This document shows, piece by piece, positions 1 to 8,492 of a stretch of DNA of 57,085 bases. Below the pieces are notes generated by a model. That model did not search any database. It was not told the origin of the DNA and saw nothing but the letters and a program-made list of their open reading frames with translations. The position numbers and the translations under genes are program-made. The stretch's first letter is position 1. The number at the start of each line of letters is the position of its first letter. Origin of the DNA: Xanthomonas nasturtii (lineage in GTDB: Bacteria; Pseudomonadota; Gammaproteobacteria; Xanthomonadales; Xanthomonadaceae). The stretch spans positions 1 through 57,085 of the forward strand of contig NZ_LYMI01000027.1 in the NCBI RefSeq assembly GCF_001660815.1, written 5' to 3'.

Positions 1-79
1 CCACCGCCTTGAGCGAGATTGAGGTCTTGCAGGCCTCCTTGGCGACCTGAAGTTTGAAGCGTGCATCATATCGATTCAT
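1..79 (-). CDS. IS3-family transposase OrfA, N-terminal fragment cut by the window edge
   Basis: Only 26 codons are visible, starting at the ATG at 79 on the minus strand. The peptide begins MNRYDARFKLQVAKEA and continues CKTSISLKAV, the usual opening of the helix-turn-helix OrfA of IS3-family elements (HTH_Tnp_1/transposase_8 type). OrfA binds the element's ends; the catalytic DDE protein is OrfB, normally made by frameshifting with OrfA. The start codon is about 47 bp from the terminus, a normal IS3 spacing. Whether the gene is intact cannot be seen. Confidence 0.75.
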   Translation of the reverse strand, partial: MNRYDARFKLQVAKEACKTSISLKAV

Positions 80-126
80 GAAATCCTCGGAGTTGGACGG
101 GGTGTCCAACTTCCGGGGGTCACTTC
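1..126 (-). mobile_element. IS3-family insertion sequence, one terminus (partial)
   Basis: The window opens inside an IS3-family element that runs off the left edge. It has the start of a transposase OrfA on the minus strand and, outside it, a terminal sequence at 101-126 that reads on the minus strand as TGAAGTGACCCCCGGAAG followed by TTGGACAC. The 5'-TGA end and the GTGACCCCC...GTTGGACA pattern are typical of IS3-family terminal repeats. Everything beyond about position 127 is host sequence. The other end, OrfB and the target duplication lie outside the window, so the group within IS3 is not assigned. Confidence 0.75.
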
Positions 127-463
127 AGTGTCGGGGCTTTTTTTTTGCGGGTTCGGCGAGCCTGGGACATTCATCCGCCTCTGCATAAAGCAGATGGCGG
201 TCGAGCTAGCTTGGTTGAGCTGGCTGCAATCTTTATCGAACGTAACCATTAACTCGAACATGCAGTCGAGGTTGTTTGTTTGCATGTGCGCCCGGCCGGG
301 ATTCTGTGCCGACTTCCTCGCTTCCTGTGCGGATTTCCATTATTTCATTAACAAATCGTTGTAAATGCTTGCACTGCCGCGCAGACATTCATTACGTTCG
401 GGTTAAGGCCATCCGACTCCCCGATGACCGCCCCTTATCCGCACTCCAGTTGAAAGGTCAGGA
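127..463. other. Intergenic region upstream of the Oar-like receptor
   Basis: About 337 bp without a credible gene. It holds the truncated terminator-like sequence at its left edge and presumably the receptor promoter. Short open frames here have no recognisable product and overlap one another. I see no clear -35/-10 pair or operator. Confidence 0.5.
128..146 (+). terminator. Probable 3' half of a Rho-independent terminator interrupted by the IS
   Basis: Immediately outside the IS end the host sequence is GTGTCGGGGC followed by nine T residues. This has the form of the descending stem arm and U-tract of an intrinsic terminator. The matching ascending arm (GCCCCGAC-like) is not present between the IS end and this arm, so it would have to lie on the far side of the IS, outside the window. 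This is inference. Confidence 0.35.
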
Positions 464-3400
464 ATGAGCAATCAGTTTCGTCGCCAGGTCCTCAAACGTA
501 CCGCCCTTGCCGTCGTGCTCGGTGCTTGCCTAGCCAACGGCGCGGTCTATGCGCAGAGCACCACCGGCAGCATCTACGGCAGCGCTCCCTCCGAAGCGGG
601 CAGCACCATTGTCGTACAGAGCGATACCGGCCTCAGCCGCACCATCACCATCGACGCCACTGGCCGCTATAACCTGGGCTCGCTGCCGGTGGGCGCCTAC
701 ACCGTCACCCTGAAGCGCGGCGACCAAGTCGTCGATACCCGCACGAACGTGCAGCTGCGCGTCGGCTCGGGCACCGAAGTCTCGTTCGCTGGCGCTGGTG
801 CTTCCGGCGGCAACGCCGATGCAACCACGCTCGGCGCGATCACCGTCACCGCCGCAAACGCACCGAAGATCGATGTCAGCTCCACGTCGTCACGTTCGGT
901 CATCACTTCCCAGCAGCTTGCGATCCTGCCACTTGGACGCAGCGCCGAAGCAATCGCGCTGCTGGCACCAGGGGCCGTCGCAGGCAGCGGCGCGTTCGAT
1001 AACGGCTCGCGTTCGGTCGTGTCGTTCGGCGGCGCAGGCGTCACCGAAAATGCGTACTACATCAACGGATTCAATGTCAGCAATCCGCTCAGCAACCTGG
1101 GTGGCGTGAGCTTGCCGTATGGCGCCATCGACCAGCAGGAAACCTACACCGGCGGTTACAGCGCGCGCTACGGTCGCTCGACTGGCGGCGTGATCAATCA
1201 GGTGGGCAAGCGCGGCACCAACGAATGGCACTTCGGCGCTCAGGCCGTGTGGGAGCCCAAGGCACTGGCAAGCTCGCCCGAAAACGTGCGCTTCCCCAAC
1301 AACACGCTGCCAGCAGATTTCGAATACACCAATCCCGACCAGCCTGGAACGCTTTACCGTAGCCGCAAGGACGACGCAGCCAACCGTACTGTCTATAGCG
1401 CTTACGCGGGCGGACCGCTGATCGAAGACAAGTTGTTCGTGTTTGTTGCCGGCGAATCCGACAAGACCGATGGCGTGTCCACCAACTCCAGCGCAGCAAG
1501 CGTCCTGGGGCGGAACAACTACTCCTACAGCGCGCCGAAGTTCTACGGCAAGATCGACTGGAACATCAACGACAGCAACATCCTGGAATACACCCGCATC
1601 GAAAGCACCGATCGTCGCGCGGGCTACTACACCGATTTCGACTACGACACCTTGTCCGGCGGTGGTCGTAGCGGGACATTCGCCGATGCCTACAAGATCA
1701 AGGACCGTTACGACATCTTCAAGTACACCGGTTATCTCACCGATGACCTGACCTTGAACGCCACCTGGGGCCGTAGCCGCCAGGACAATCTGCAGAGCAA
1801 TCCGTACGTCTCCAACCTGCCTTACCTGCAGAATGTGACCAATCAGGATCCTGCACTGACCGGCGGTGCGCCGATTACCAACGATCAGGCAAGCAGCCGC
1901 ACCAAGGCCGATCGCCCACAGAACAAGACCCGCAGCCTGCGGCTTGAACTCGAATACCGGCTCGGTGACCACGACCTGACCGCTGGCGTGGACAACATGT
2001 ATTTCAATGCGTCTGACGAGGGTGTTCGCACCACTGGGCCTGGATACCAGTGGTTGTTCGCACGGCAGTCCAACCCGGCTGTCGACATCCGTCCTAGTCT
2101 GGGTGTCGGCCCATCGGGCGGCAATGGCTACTATGCGCAGCGCCGTATCTTCACCACGACCACCAGCATGGCCGTCGAGCAGAAGGCGTACTACCTGGAA
2201 GACCGCTGGCAGGTCAGCGACAAGTGGCTGGTCCTGCTGGGCATCCGCAACGACAAGTTCACCAACTTCAATAGTGCCGGCGCTCCGTACGTTGACAGTG
2301 GCGACCAATGGGCACCACGTCTGGGCGTGAGCTGGGATGTGTTCGGCGATTCGTCGCTGAAGCTGTATGCCAACCTCGGGCGTTACTACCTGGCGCTGCC
2401 AAACAGTGTTGCAGTGCGTGGTGCGTCTGCCTCCACCTACACCGACGAATATTTCGCGTATAGCGGCTTGGATGCAAACGGAGAGCCGACCGGCTTGAGA
2501 GCGCTGGGCCCGGGCCCGGTCTCCTCGAACGGCGAATACGGCCAGACGCCCGACCCGAATTCGTTCGCACCGAGCGATCTGAAGTCTCAGTACCAGGATG
2601 AGTTCCTGATGGGCTTCGAAAAGACGCTCGGCGAGAAGTGGAACTCGGGTGCAAAGGTGACCTATCGCAAGCTGCAGACCGCGATCGACGATGTCTGCGA
2701 TACAGGCCGGATCGCCGACAAGCTCGAAGCCGGTGGCATCGACGCCTCATCGGTCGCCATTCCTGGTTGCGTGATGTTCAATCCTGGCGAAACCAACACC
2801 TACAACCTGACCAATGTTGACGGCTCGGGCCGCACGCAGGTGCGCATGTCTCAGGAGGATTGGGGATTCACCAGCGGTGCCAAGCGTAACTACGTGTCGG
2901 TCGACTTGTTCCTGGAACATCCATTTGACGAAAAGTGGTTCGGCCGCGTCGATTACACCTGGTCGCATCTGTACGGCAACACCGAAGGCCAGGTGAAATC
3001 CGATCTGGGACAGGCTGACGTTTCCAAAACGCAGGATTGGGACTCGGCAGAGCTGATGTACTACGCAGGCGGAAGTCTGGCCAATGATCGCCGCCATCAG
3101 TTCAAGGCATTCGGTGCCTATCAGTTCACACCGGAATGGATGGCATCTGCCACAGTGCGCGTGTTGTCCGGCACACCCAAATCGTGCTTGGGCTATTTCG
3201 GTGAGGGCGAGCAGGATCCGATCGGCTATGAGTCGGCCTACCACTATTGCGCCGGTTCCCCTTCGCGTCCGGGCGACGCAGGCCGCACGCCTTGGCTGAC
3301 GAATCTGGACCTGGGCGTGACCTATCGCCCGTCGTTTGCCGATCACAAGCTCGCCATCGGGCTGCAGGTCTTCAACGTACTCAACGACCGCGATGCCACC

Positions 3401-3514
3401 CGTGCGGAAGCGGTGTACGGGGATGACCGTTACACGGTGTCGAACACGTATGGCATGGGCACCTACTTCAACCCACCGCGGTTCGTTCGTCTCTCTGCGG
3501 CTTATGACTTTTAA
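464..3514 (+). CDS. Oar-like TonB-dependent outer-membrane receptor
   Basis: A 1016-residue outer-membrane protein. Residues 1-31 form a Sec signal peptide ending ...VYAQ. Residues about 32-110 resemble a carboxypeptidase-regulatory (beta-sandwich) domain, with the SIYGSA and GRYNLGSLPVGAYTV patterns. A plug domain follows at about 125-240 (ENAYYINGFNVSNPL, the TonB-receptor plug signature) and the rest is a 22-strand-type barrel ending in the aromatic residue of AAYDF. This architecture matches the OmpA-related Oar receptors that xanthomonads annotate as TonB-dependent receptors. The substrate is unknown; the M13 peptidases downstream make peptide or protein import a reasonable guess. An RBS-like AGGTCAGGA precedes the ATG. 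A strong terminator follows at 3550, so it is probably transcribed on its own. Confidence 0.88.
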   Translation: MSNQFRRQVLKRTALAVVLGACLANGAVYAQSTTGSIYGSAPSEAGSTIVVQSDTGLSRTITIDATGRYNLGSLPVGAYTVTLKRGDQVVDTRTNVQLRVGSGTEVSFAGAGASGGNADATTLGAITVTAANAPKIDVSSTSSRSVITSQQLAILPLGRSAEAIALLAPGAVAGSGAFDNGSRSVVSFGGAGVTENAYYINGFNVSNPLSNLGGVSLPYGAIDQQETYTGGYSARYGRSTGGVINQVGKRGTNEWHFGAQAVWEPKALASSPENVRFPNNTLPADFEYTNPDQPGTLYRSRKDDAANRTVYSAYAGGPLIEDKLFVFVAGESDKTDGVSTNSSAASVLGRNNYSYSAPKFYGKIDWNINDSNILEYTRIESTDRRAGYYTDFDYDTLSGGGRSGTFADAYKIKDRYDIFKYTGYLTDDLTLNATWGRSRQDNLQSNPYVSNLPYLQNVTNQDPALTGGAPITNDQASSRTKADRPQNKTRSLRLELEYRLGDHDLTAGVDNMYFNASDEGVRTTGPGYQWLFARQSNPAVDIRPSLGVGPSGGNGYYAQRRIFTTTTSMAVEQKAYYLEDRWQVSDKWLVLLGIRNDKFTNFNSAGAPYVDSGDQWAPRLGVSWDVFGDSSLKLYANLGRYYLALPNSVAVRGASASTYTDEYFAYSGLDANGEPTGLRALGPGPVSSNGEYGQTPDPNSFAPSDLKSQYQDEFLMGFEKTLGEKWNSGAKVTYRKLQTAIDDVCDTGRIADKLEAGGIDASSVAIPGCVMFNPGETNTYNLTNVDGSGRTQVRMSQEDWGFTSGAKRNYVSVDLFLEHPFDEKWFGRVDYTWSHLYGNTEGQVKSDLGQADVSKTQDWDSAELMYYAGGSLANDRRHQFKAFGAYQFTPEWMASATVRVLSGTPKSCLGYFGEGEQDPIGYESAYHYCAGSPSRPGDAGRTPWLTNLDLGVTYRPSFADHKLAIGLQVFNVLNDRDATRAEAVYGDDRYTVSNTYGMGTYFNPPRFVRLSAAYDF

Positions 3515-3549
3515 GCGCAGCATTCGGAACTAGAACACGCACTTCACCA

Positions 3550-3574
3550 CGGCCCCGAAAGGGGCCGTTTTTTT
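3550..3574 (+). terminator. Rho-independent terminator of the Oar-like gene
   Basis: A perfect 7-bp GC stem (CGGCCCC / GGGGCCG) closes a GAAA tetraloop and is followed by seven T residues, 35 bp after the receptor stop codon. Confidence 0.92.
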
Positions 3575-3734
3575 AAGTGCGACTGCTGGTGCAGCTGCTT
3601 CGCAGCCCGCCTCCCGACCATCTACACACCCCGCACCCATGAACTCCGACACCATGCCATCCGGCTGGCGAGGCGTAGAGTGCCGGCCACGGCCCTGGCG
3701 ACGGGGCTTCCCATTGATGCTTCTGGAGTCCTTT

Positions 3735-5858
3735 GTGATTCGTACACCTCATCTGTTGACGTTGACCCTGGCCGTGGCCACCGCGCTGAGCGCTTGCAAG
3801 AAGTCTGAAGACGCCGCGCCTGCCGCCCCCGCGGGCGACACAGCGGCAACCACGTCCGCTGCACCCAAGACGCTGACCCTGGACCAGAGCAAGCTGCCGG
3901 CGGTGAACCAGTTCACCGCGGCCGATCTGGATGCCAACGGCAACGCCTGCACCGATCTCAATGCCTACGCCAACGCCAAGTTCCTGGCCGCCAACCCGGT
4001 GCCGGGCGACCGCACCAGCTGGGGCGCGTTCGAAATGCTCGACGAACGCTCCAATGCGGTCCAGCAGCAGCTGGCCGAACAGGCCGCCGCCGACACCGGC
4101 GCCACCGGCGTGGAAAAGATCGTCGGCGACCTGTGGTCCACCGGCATGGACGAAGCCAAGATCAATGCCCAGGGCATCGCGCCGCTGAAGCCGGAACTGG
4201 CCGCCATCGACGCCATCAGCGACCAGACCAAGCTGGTGGGCTATCTGCGCAGCAGCGCCGCGAAGGGCCACAACGTTCTCTTCAGCTTCGGCGCCGAGGC
4301 TGACTTCAAGAAATCCAGCCAGAACATCGCCTATGCGATGCAGGGTGGCCTGGGTCTGCCGGATCCTGAGTACTACACCAGCCCCGCCAACAAGGCCAAG
4401 CTGGAGGCCTATCAGGCGCACGTGGCCAAGGTGCTGGAACTGTCCGGCGTGGCTGCGGCCGATGCCGCCGCGCAGGCCAAGCAGGTGGTCGCATTCGAAA
4501 CCCGCCTGGCCAAGGTCTCCAAGACCAGCACGCAACTGTCGCGCGATGCCTCGCTGGCCTACAACCCGATCTCCCCGGCCGATGCCGACACGCTGACCCC
4601 GAACTGGTCGTGGACCGAGTTCTTCACCTCGCAAGGCGTGGCCACGCCGGAGATGTTCTCGCTGGCGATTCCGGCGTTCCATCAGGAAGTGAGCAAGATG
4701 ATTGCCGACACCGACCCGGCGATCTGGCGCGCGTACCTGCGCTTCCACATCGTCGATGGCGCCTCGCCGTTCCTGAGCCAGCCATTCGTGGACGAGAACT
4801 TCGCGTTCTACAACAAGACCATGCGCGGCCAGAAGGAAATCAAGCCGCGCTGGAAGCGCGTGCTGGCCACCATTAACAGCAAGGCCGGCGAAACACTAGG
4901 CCAGATGTACGTCAAGGTCGCCTTCCCGGCCGACTCCAAGGCCAAGATGGAAACCCTGGTGAGCAACCTGCGCACCGCGTTGAAAGCGCGCATCGAAAAG
5001 CTGGACTGGATGAGCCCGGAGACCAAGACCAAGGCGATCGCCAAGTGGGAAAGCTTCACGCCCAAGATCGGCTTCCCGGACAAGTGGCGCGAATGGAACG
5101 GCCTTGCCACCAGTCGCGATAGCTACCTGGGCAATGTGCTGGCCGCGCAGGAATTCAACTACAAGTGGAACCTGTCCAAGATCGGCAAGCCGGTGGACAA
5201 GACCGAATGGGGCATGAGCCCGCAGACGGTCAATGCGTACTACAACCCGCTGCAGAACGAGATCGTGTTCCCGGCCGCGATCCTGCAGCCGCCGTTTTTC
5301 GACCCGAACGCACCGGAGGAAATGAACTACGGCGGCATCGGTGCGGTGATCGGGCATGAGATGACCCACGGCTACGACGACCAGGGCAGCCGCTTCGGTG
5401 CCGATGGCAACTTCATCCCGGATCCGGGCTGGTGGACGCAGAAAGACCTGGACGCGTTCAAGGCACGCACCGGCAAGCTGGTGGCGCAGTTCGACAGCTA
5501 CCGCACGCCGGCCGGTGACAAGGTCAAGGGCGATCTGACCCTGGGCGAAAACATTGCCGACCTAGGCGGCCTCAACACCGCCTACGACGCGATGAAAACG
5601 GCCACCGCCGGCAAGGACGACCCCAAGACCGACGGCATCACCCGCGACCAGCGCTTCTTCCTCAACTGGGCCACGGTGTGGCGCCGCAATTTCACCCCCG
5701 AAGAACTCGTCGTGCGCCTGAAGACCGACCCGCACGCACCGGCCAACTTCCGCGCCATCGGTGCACCGTCGAACATGCCGGCCTTCGCCGCCGCGTTCTC
5801 GTGCAAGGCCGGCGATGCGATGGTGCGCCAGGGCGACCGGCAGGTTGTGATCTGGTAA
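3735..5858 (+). CDS. M13-family zinc metallopeptidase, lipoprotein (first of three)
   Basis: A neprilysin/PepO-type endopeptidase of 707 residues. The frame is open upstream, but I choose the GTG at 3735: GGAG lies 6 bp before it, and the protein then begins with a lipoprotein signal whose lipobox LSAC falls near residue 22. It should be an outer-membrane or periplasmic lipoprotein. The zinc site is complete: HEMTH (H541, E542, H545) and GENIADLGG (third ligand E605, D609). The substrate-binding NAYY motif is present, and the C-terminus CKAGDAMVR...VVIW has the conserved Cys and Trp. The family cleaves oligopeptides on the amino side of hydrophobic residues. Two paralogues follow on the same strand, each separated by a terminator or a long gap, so the three are a tandem family rather than one tight operon. 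Confidence 0.93.
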   Translation: MIRTPHLLTLTLAVATALSACKKSEDAAPAAPAGDTAATTSAAPKTLTLDQSKLPAVNQFTAADLDANGNACTDLNAYANAKFLAANPVPGDRTSWGAFEMLDERSNAVQQQLAEQAAADTGATGVEKIVGDLWSTGMDEAKINAQGIAPLKPELAAIDAISDQTKLVGYLRSSAAKGHNVLFSFGAEADFKKSSQNIAYAMQGGLGLPDPEYYTSPANKAKLEAYQAHVAKVLELSGVAAADAAAQAKQVVAFETRLAKVSKTSTQLSRDASLAYNPISPADADTLTPNWSWTEFFTSQGVATPEMFSLAIPAFHQEVSKMIADTDPAIWRAYLRFHIVDGASPFLSQPFVDENFAFYNKTMRGQKEIKPRWKRVLATINSKAGETLGQMYVKVAFPADSKAKMETLVSNLRTALKARIEKLDWMSPETKTKAIAKWESFTPKIGFPDKWREWNGLATSRDSYLGNVLAAQEFNYKWNLSKIGKPVDKTEWGMSPQTVNAYYNPLQNEIVFPAAILQPPFFDPNAPEEMNYGGIGAVIGHEMTHGYDDQGSRFGADGNFIPDPGWWTQKDLDAFKARTGKLVAQFDSYRTPAGDKVKGDLTLGENIADLGGLNTAYDAMKTATAGKDDPKTDGITRDQRFFLNWATVWRRNFTPEELVVRLKTDPHAPANFRAIGAPSNMPAFAAAFSCKAGDAMVRQGDRQVVIW

Positions 5859-5883
5859 CTGCGCAATCGCTGTAAAAAAATGC

Positions 5884-5916
5884 GGGCGGCGATCGAAAGA
5901 TCGTCGCCCTTTTTTT
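5884..5916 (+). terminator. Rho-independent terminator of the first M13 gene
   Basis: An 11-bp stem (GGGCGGCGATC / GATCGTCGCCC, one G-T pair) closes a GAAA loop and is followed by seven T residues, 26 bp after the stop codon. Confidence 0.92.
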
Positions 5917-6043
5917 GGGAACTGCAGCGTGAGCAGCGAGATCCCTTCACGCGTCCGATGCAGGGCCTGCGCCGTGGGTTGGCTGTGGCCGCGTATCAGT
6001 CGCCAATCTCATTGCCCTACAAAGAGTGTTTGCACCCGAACAC

Positions 6044-6060
6044 TGACGTTTACAACGTCA
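6044..6060. promoter_or_regulatory. Perfect palindrome, candidate operator
   Basis: TGACGTT-TAC-AACGTCA: 7-bp arms with a 3-bp spacer, about 167 bp upstream of the second M13 peptidase. The shape suits a dimeric repressor or activator. No specific regulator is recognised. Confidence 0.4.
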
Positions 6061-6226
6061 CTCTTTGGCTTCAAACAGCCGTGTTCTTGTGTCTTCTGCG
6101 CGCCCTCAGAGCCTCTCTGGCGCAACAGCCACTTGCGTTAAATACAAGTCTCAACAAAGCTCAAGCGCATGCGCCAATACGGTTGCGCCCGCCTATCCTC
6201 GGCGCTCCTTCCCGCGACCTTCCCCC

Positions 6227-8323
6227 ATGTCAGCCATCAAGACGTCGACACTCGCCCTTGCCCTGCTGGTCGCACTGGCGGGCTGCAAGCGCACATCCGA
6301 CGACAACAGCGTGCAGACGCAGGCCGCGCCGGCGCCCACTGCGACCGCCCCCCCATCCAAGCCGGCCTTTGATATCGGCCAGCTGGACACCGCGTCAAGC
6401 GCGTGTACGAACCTGGATAGCTTCGTCAATGCCAAGTGGGCCAAAGCCAATCCGATCCCACCCGACCAGACCAGCTGGGGGGTGTTCGACGAACTGCTGG
6501 AAAAGAGCCTGGCCACGCAGCGACAGATTGTCGAAGCCGCTGCAGAGCAGGCAGACAAACAATCCGATCCCCTGACCCGCAAACTGGGCGTGCTGTACGC
6601 CTCGGGCATGGACGAACGCGCCATCGAAGCAGCCGGCTACGACCCCATTCGTCCGCAGCTGGAGGCGATTGCCGCACTCAGCTCCAGCACCGCGATTGCC
6701 GACTACATCACCAAACGCTACGCAGAAGGCGACGCACTGGTGTTCAACTTCGGTGCCGGCCCCGATTTCCGCAAGGCCGAACAGCAGATCGCGTTTGCCC
6801 AGGAAAGCGGCCTGGGCCTGCCGACCAGGGACTATTACACCGCTGCGCAATACGCTCCCATCCGCGCGGCCTACCTCGCCTACATTGCCAAATCGTTCGA
6901 ACTCACCGGGAGCGATGCCGACACGGCCAAACGCCAGGCCAACGACGTCATGGCGCTCGAATCGCGCCTGGCTGCTGCATCGCTTGCGCCGACCGACGCT
7001 CGCCAACCCAAGAATCAATACCACTTCCTCAGCGTTGCCGATGCCGACAAGATCACACCGCACTTTTCGTGGACAACCTTCTTCGCCGCACAGGGCGTGG
7101 ATGTCGGCCCCGGCTTCTCGCTATCGCAACCACGCTTTTTCGCGGCATTCGATCAACAATTAGCCACCGCGCCGGTGGCGCAGTGGCAGGCATATCTGCG
7201 CTTCCACACCATCGATGACGCGTCCAAGCAGCTCAGCAAGGCATTCGTCGATAGCAACTTCGCCTTTTATGGAAAGACGTTGTCCGGGCAGCCCGAACAA
7301 CGGCCGCGCTGGAAGCGCGTTCTTGGCGCGGTCAACGGGGCCATGGGCGAAGGCCTGGGCCAACTGTACGTCGCCAAGGTCTTCACGCCCGACACCAAGC
7401 AACGCGCCGCAGAATTGGTGGACAACATCCGCGCCGCACTCAAGACACGGATCGAGCACGTCGACTGGATGAGCGAGCAGACCAAGGCCAAGGCCTTGGC
7501 AAAGTGGGAAACCTTCCTGCCCAAGATCGGTTACCCGGACACGTGGCGCGACTGGTCCGGGCTGGAAATCGTGCCTGGCGCGTATTACCGCAACCTGCAG
7601 GCCGCGGCAAAGTTCAACTACCACTACGACATTGCGCAGATCGGCAAACCCACCGATCGCAAGCGCTGGACGATGACGCCACAGACGGTCAACGCGTACT
7701 ACAGCCCCCAGACGAACTCCATCAATTTCCCGGCCGCAATCCTGCAGCCGCCATTTTTCGATGCCAACGCGGATGACGCGCTGAACTACGGCGCGATCGG
7801 CGCGATCATCGGCCATGAGGCGTCGCATGGTTTCGACGATCAGGGCAGCCAATTCGATGGCGCGGGCAACAATGTCAATTGGTGGACGCCGCAGGATCGC
7901 AAGGCCTTCGAAGCGCGCACCGATTTGCTGGTCAAGCAATTCGACGCCTATGTGCCGCTGCCGAACCATCCAACCCTGCACGTCAACGGCAAGCTCACCC
8001 TGGGCGAAAACATCGCCGATCTGGGCGGCATCAACATTGCCTACGATGCCTTGCAAACCGCACTGCGCGAGCATCCCGAGCGCGCACAGACGATCGACGA
8101 CTACCGCCCGGAACAACGGTTTTTCCTGGGCTTTGCACGCAACTGGCGCGAGCAGATCCGCGAACAGCAGCAGCTGGTCTATCTGGCTTCGGACCCACAC
8201 TCGCCGTCCAACCTGCGGGCCATCGCCTCGCCGTCCAACATGCCGCAGTTCGCCCAGGCGTTCTCCTGCAAGGCAGGCGATGCGATGGTGCGCGCCGACA
8301 AGGACCGCGTGGTGATCTGGTAA
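6227..8323 (+). CDS. M13-family zinc metallopeptidase, lipoprotein (second of three)
   Basis: 698 residues, clearly paralogous to the upstream peptidase. The frame is open for another 54 codons upstream, but the ATG at 6227 gives a textbook lipoprotein signal (MSAIKTSTLALALLVALAGC; lipid-bearing Cys at 20) and is chosen for that reason. The catalytic motif is HEASH (H530, E531, H534) with GENIADLGG (E594, D598); NAYY and the terminal VVIW are also present. It is predicted to be an active, membrane-anchored oligopeptidase. Linker residues 21-45 are Ala/Pro/Thr-rich, as expected for a tether. It is separated from the first peptidase by a terminator and from the third by a hairpin, so separate transcription is likely. 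Confidence 0.93.
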   Translation: MSAIKTSTLALALLVALAGCKRTSDDNSVQTQAAPAPTATAPPSKPAFDIGQLDTASSACTNLDSFVNAKWAKANPIPPDQTSWGVFDELLEKSLATQRQIVEAAAEQADKQSDPLTRKLGVLYASGMDERAIEAAGYDPIRPQLEAIAALSSSTAIADYITKRYAEGDALVFNFGAGPDFRKAEQQIAFAQESGLGLPTRDYYTAAQYAPIRAAYLAYIAKSFELTGSDADTAKRQANDVMALESRLAAASLAPTDARQPKNQYHFLSVADADKITPHFSWTTFFAAQGVDVGPGFSLSQPRFFAAFDQQLATAPVAQWQAYLRFHTIDDASKQLSKAFVDSNFAFYGKTLSGQPEQRPRWKRVLGAVNGAMGEGLGQLYVAKVFTPDTKQRAAELVDNIRAALKTRIEHVDWMSEQTKAKALAKWETFLPKIGYPDTWRDWSGLEIVPGAYYRNLQAAAKFNYHYDIAQIGKPTDRKRWTMTPQTVNAYYSPQTNSINFPAAILQPPFFDANADDALNYGAIGAIIGHEASHGFDDQGSQFDGAGNNVNWWTPQDRKAFEARTDLLVKQFDAYVPLPNHPTLHVNGKLTLGENIADLGGINIAYDALQTALREHPERAQTIDDYRPEQRFFLGFARNWREQIREQQQLVYLASDPHSPSNLRAIASPSNMPQFAQAFSCKAGDAMVRADKDRVVIW

Positions 8324-8357
8324 GCGGCTGCAAGCGCTTCCAATGCGATAACACCGC

Positions 8358-8381
8358 ACAGGCCCGCACGCGCGGGCCTGT
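8358..8381 (+). terminator. Hairpin after the second M13 gene, weak terminator
   Basis: A perfect 10-bp stem (ACAGGCCCGC / GCGGGCCTGT) with an ACGC loop lies 35 bp after the stop codon. Only a poor T-run follows, so termination efficiency is uncertain; it may serve mainly as a 3' stabilising structure. Confidence 0.55.
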
Positions 8382-8492
8382 CGCGTTCATGCAAACGGCC
8401 GGTAGTGCTGACGAACGGCCGCGCCCGCCCGCCTGCGCGGCACGCAGCCTTGCTAAACTCCGCCGACTTTACTTTGGCCACCCTTCTTCTCG

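Larger units (their letters stand above)
5859..6226. other. Intergenic region between the first and second M13 genes
   Basis: 368 bp. It contains the terminator at 5884-5916, a perfect palindrome at 6044-6060 and the presumed promoter of the second peptidase. No protein-coding content is supported. Confidence 0.6.

Noticed and set aside
3639..3734. Earlier ATG for the first M13 peptidase
   Set aside because: It would place 32 residues before the lipoprotein signal peptide and has no RBS; GTG 3735 has both.
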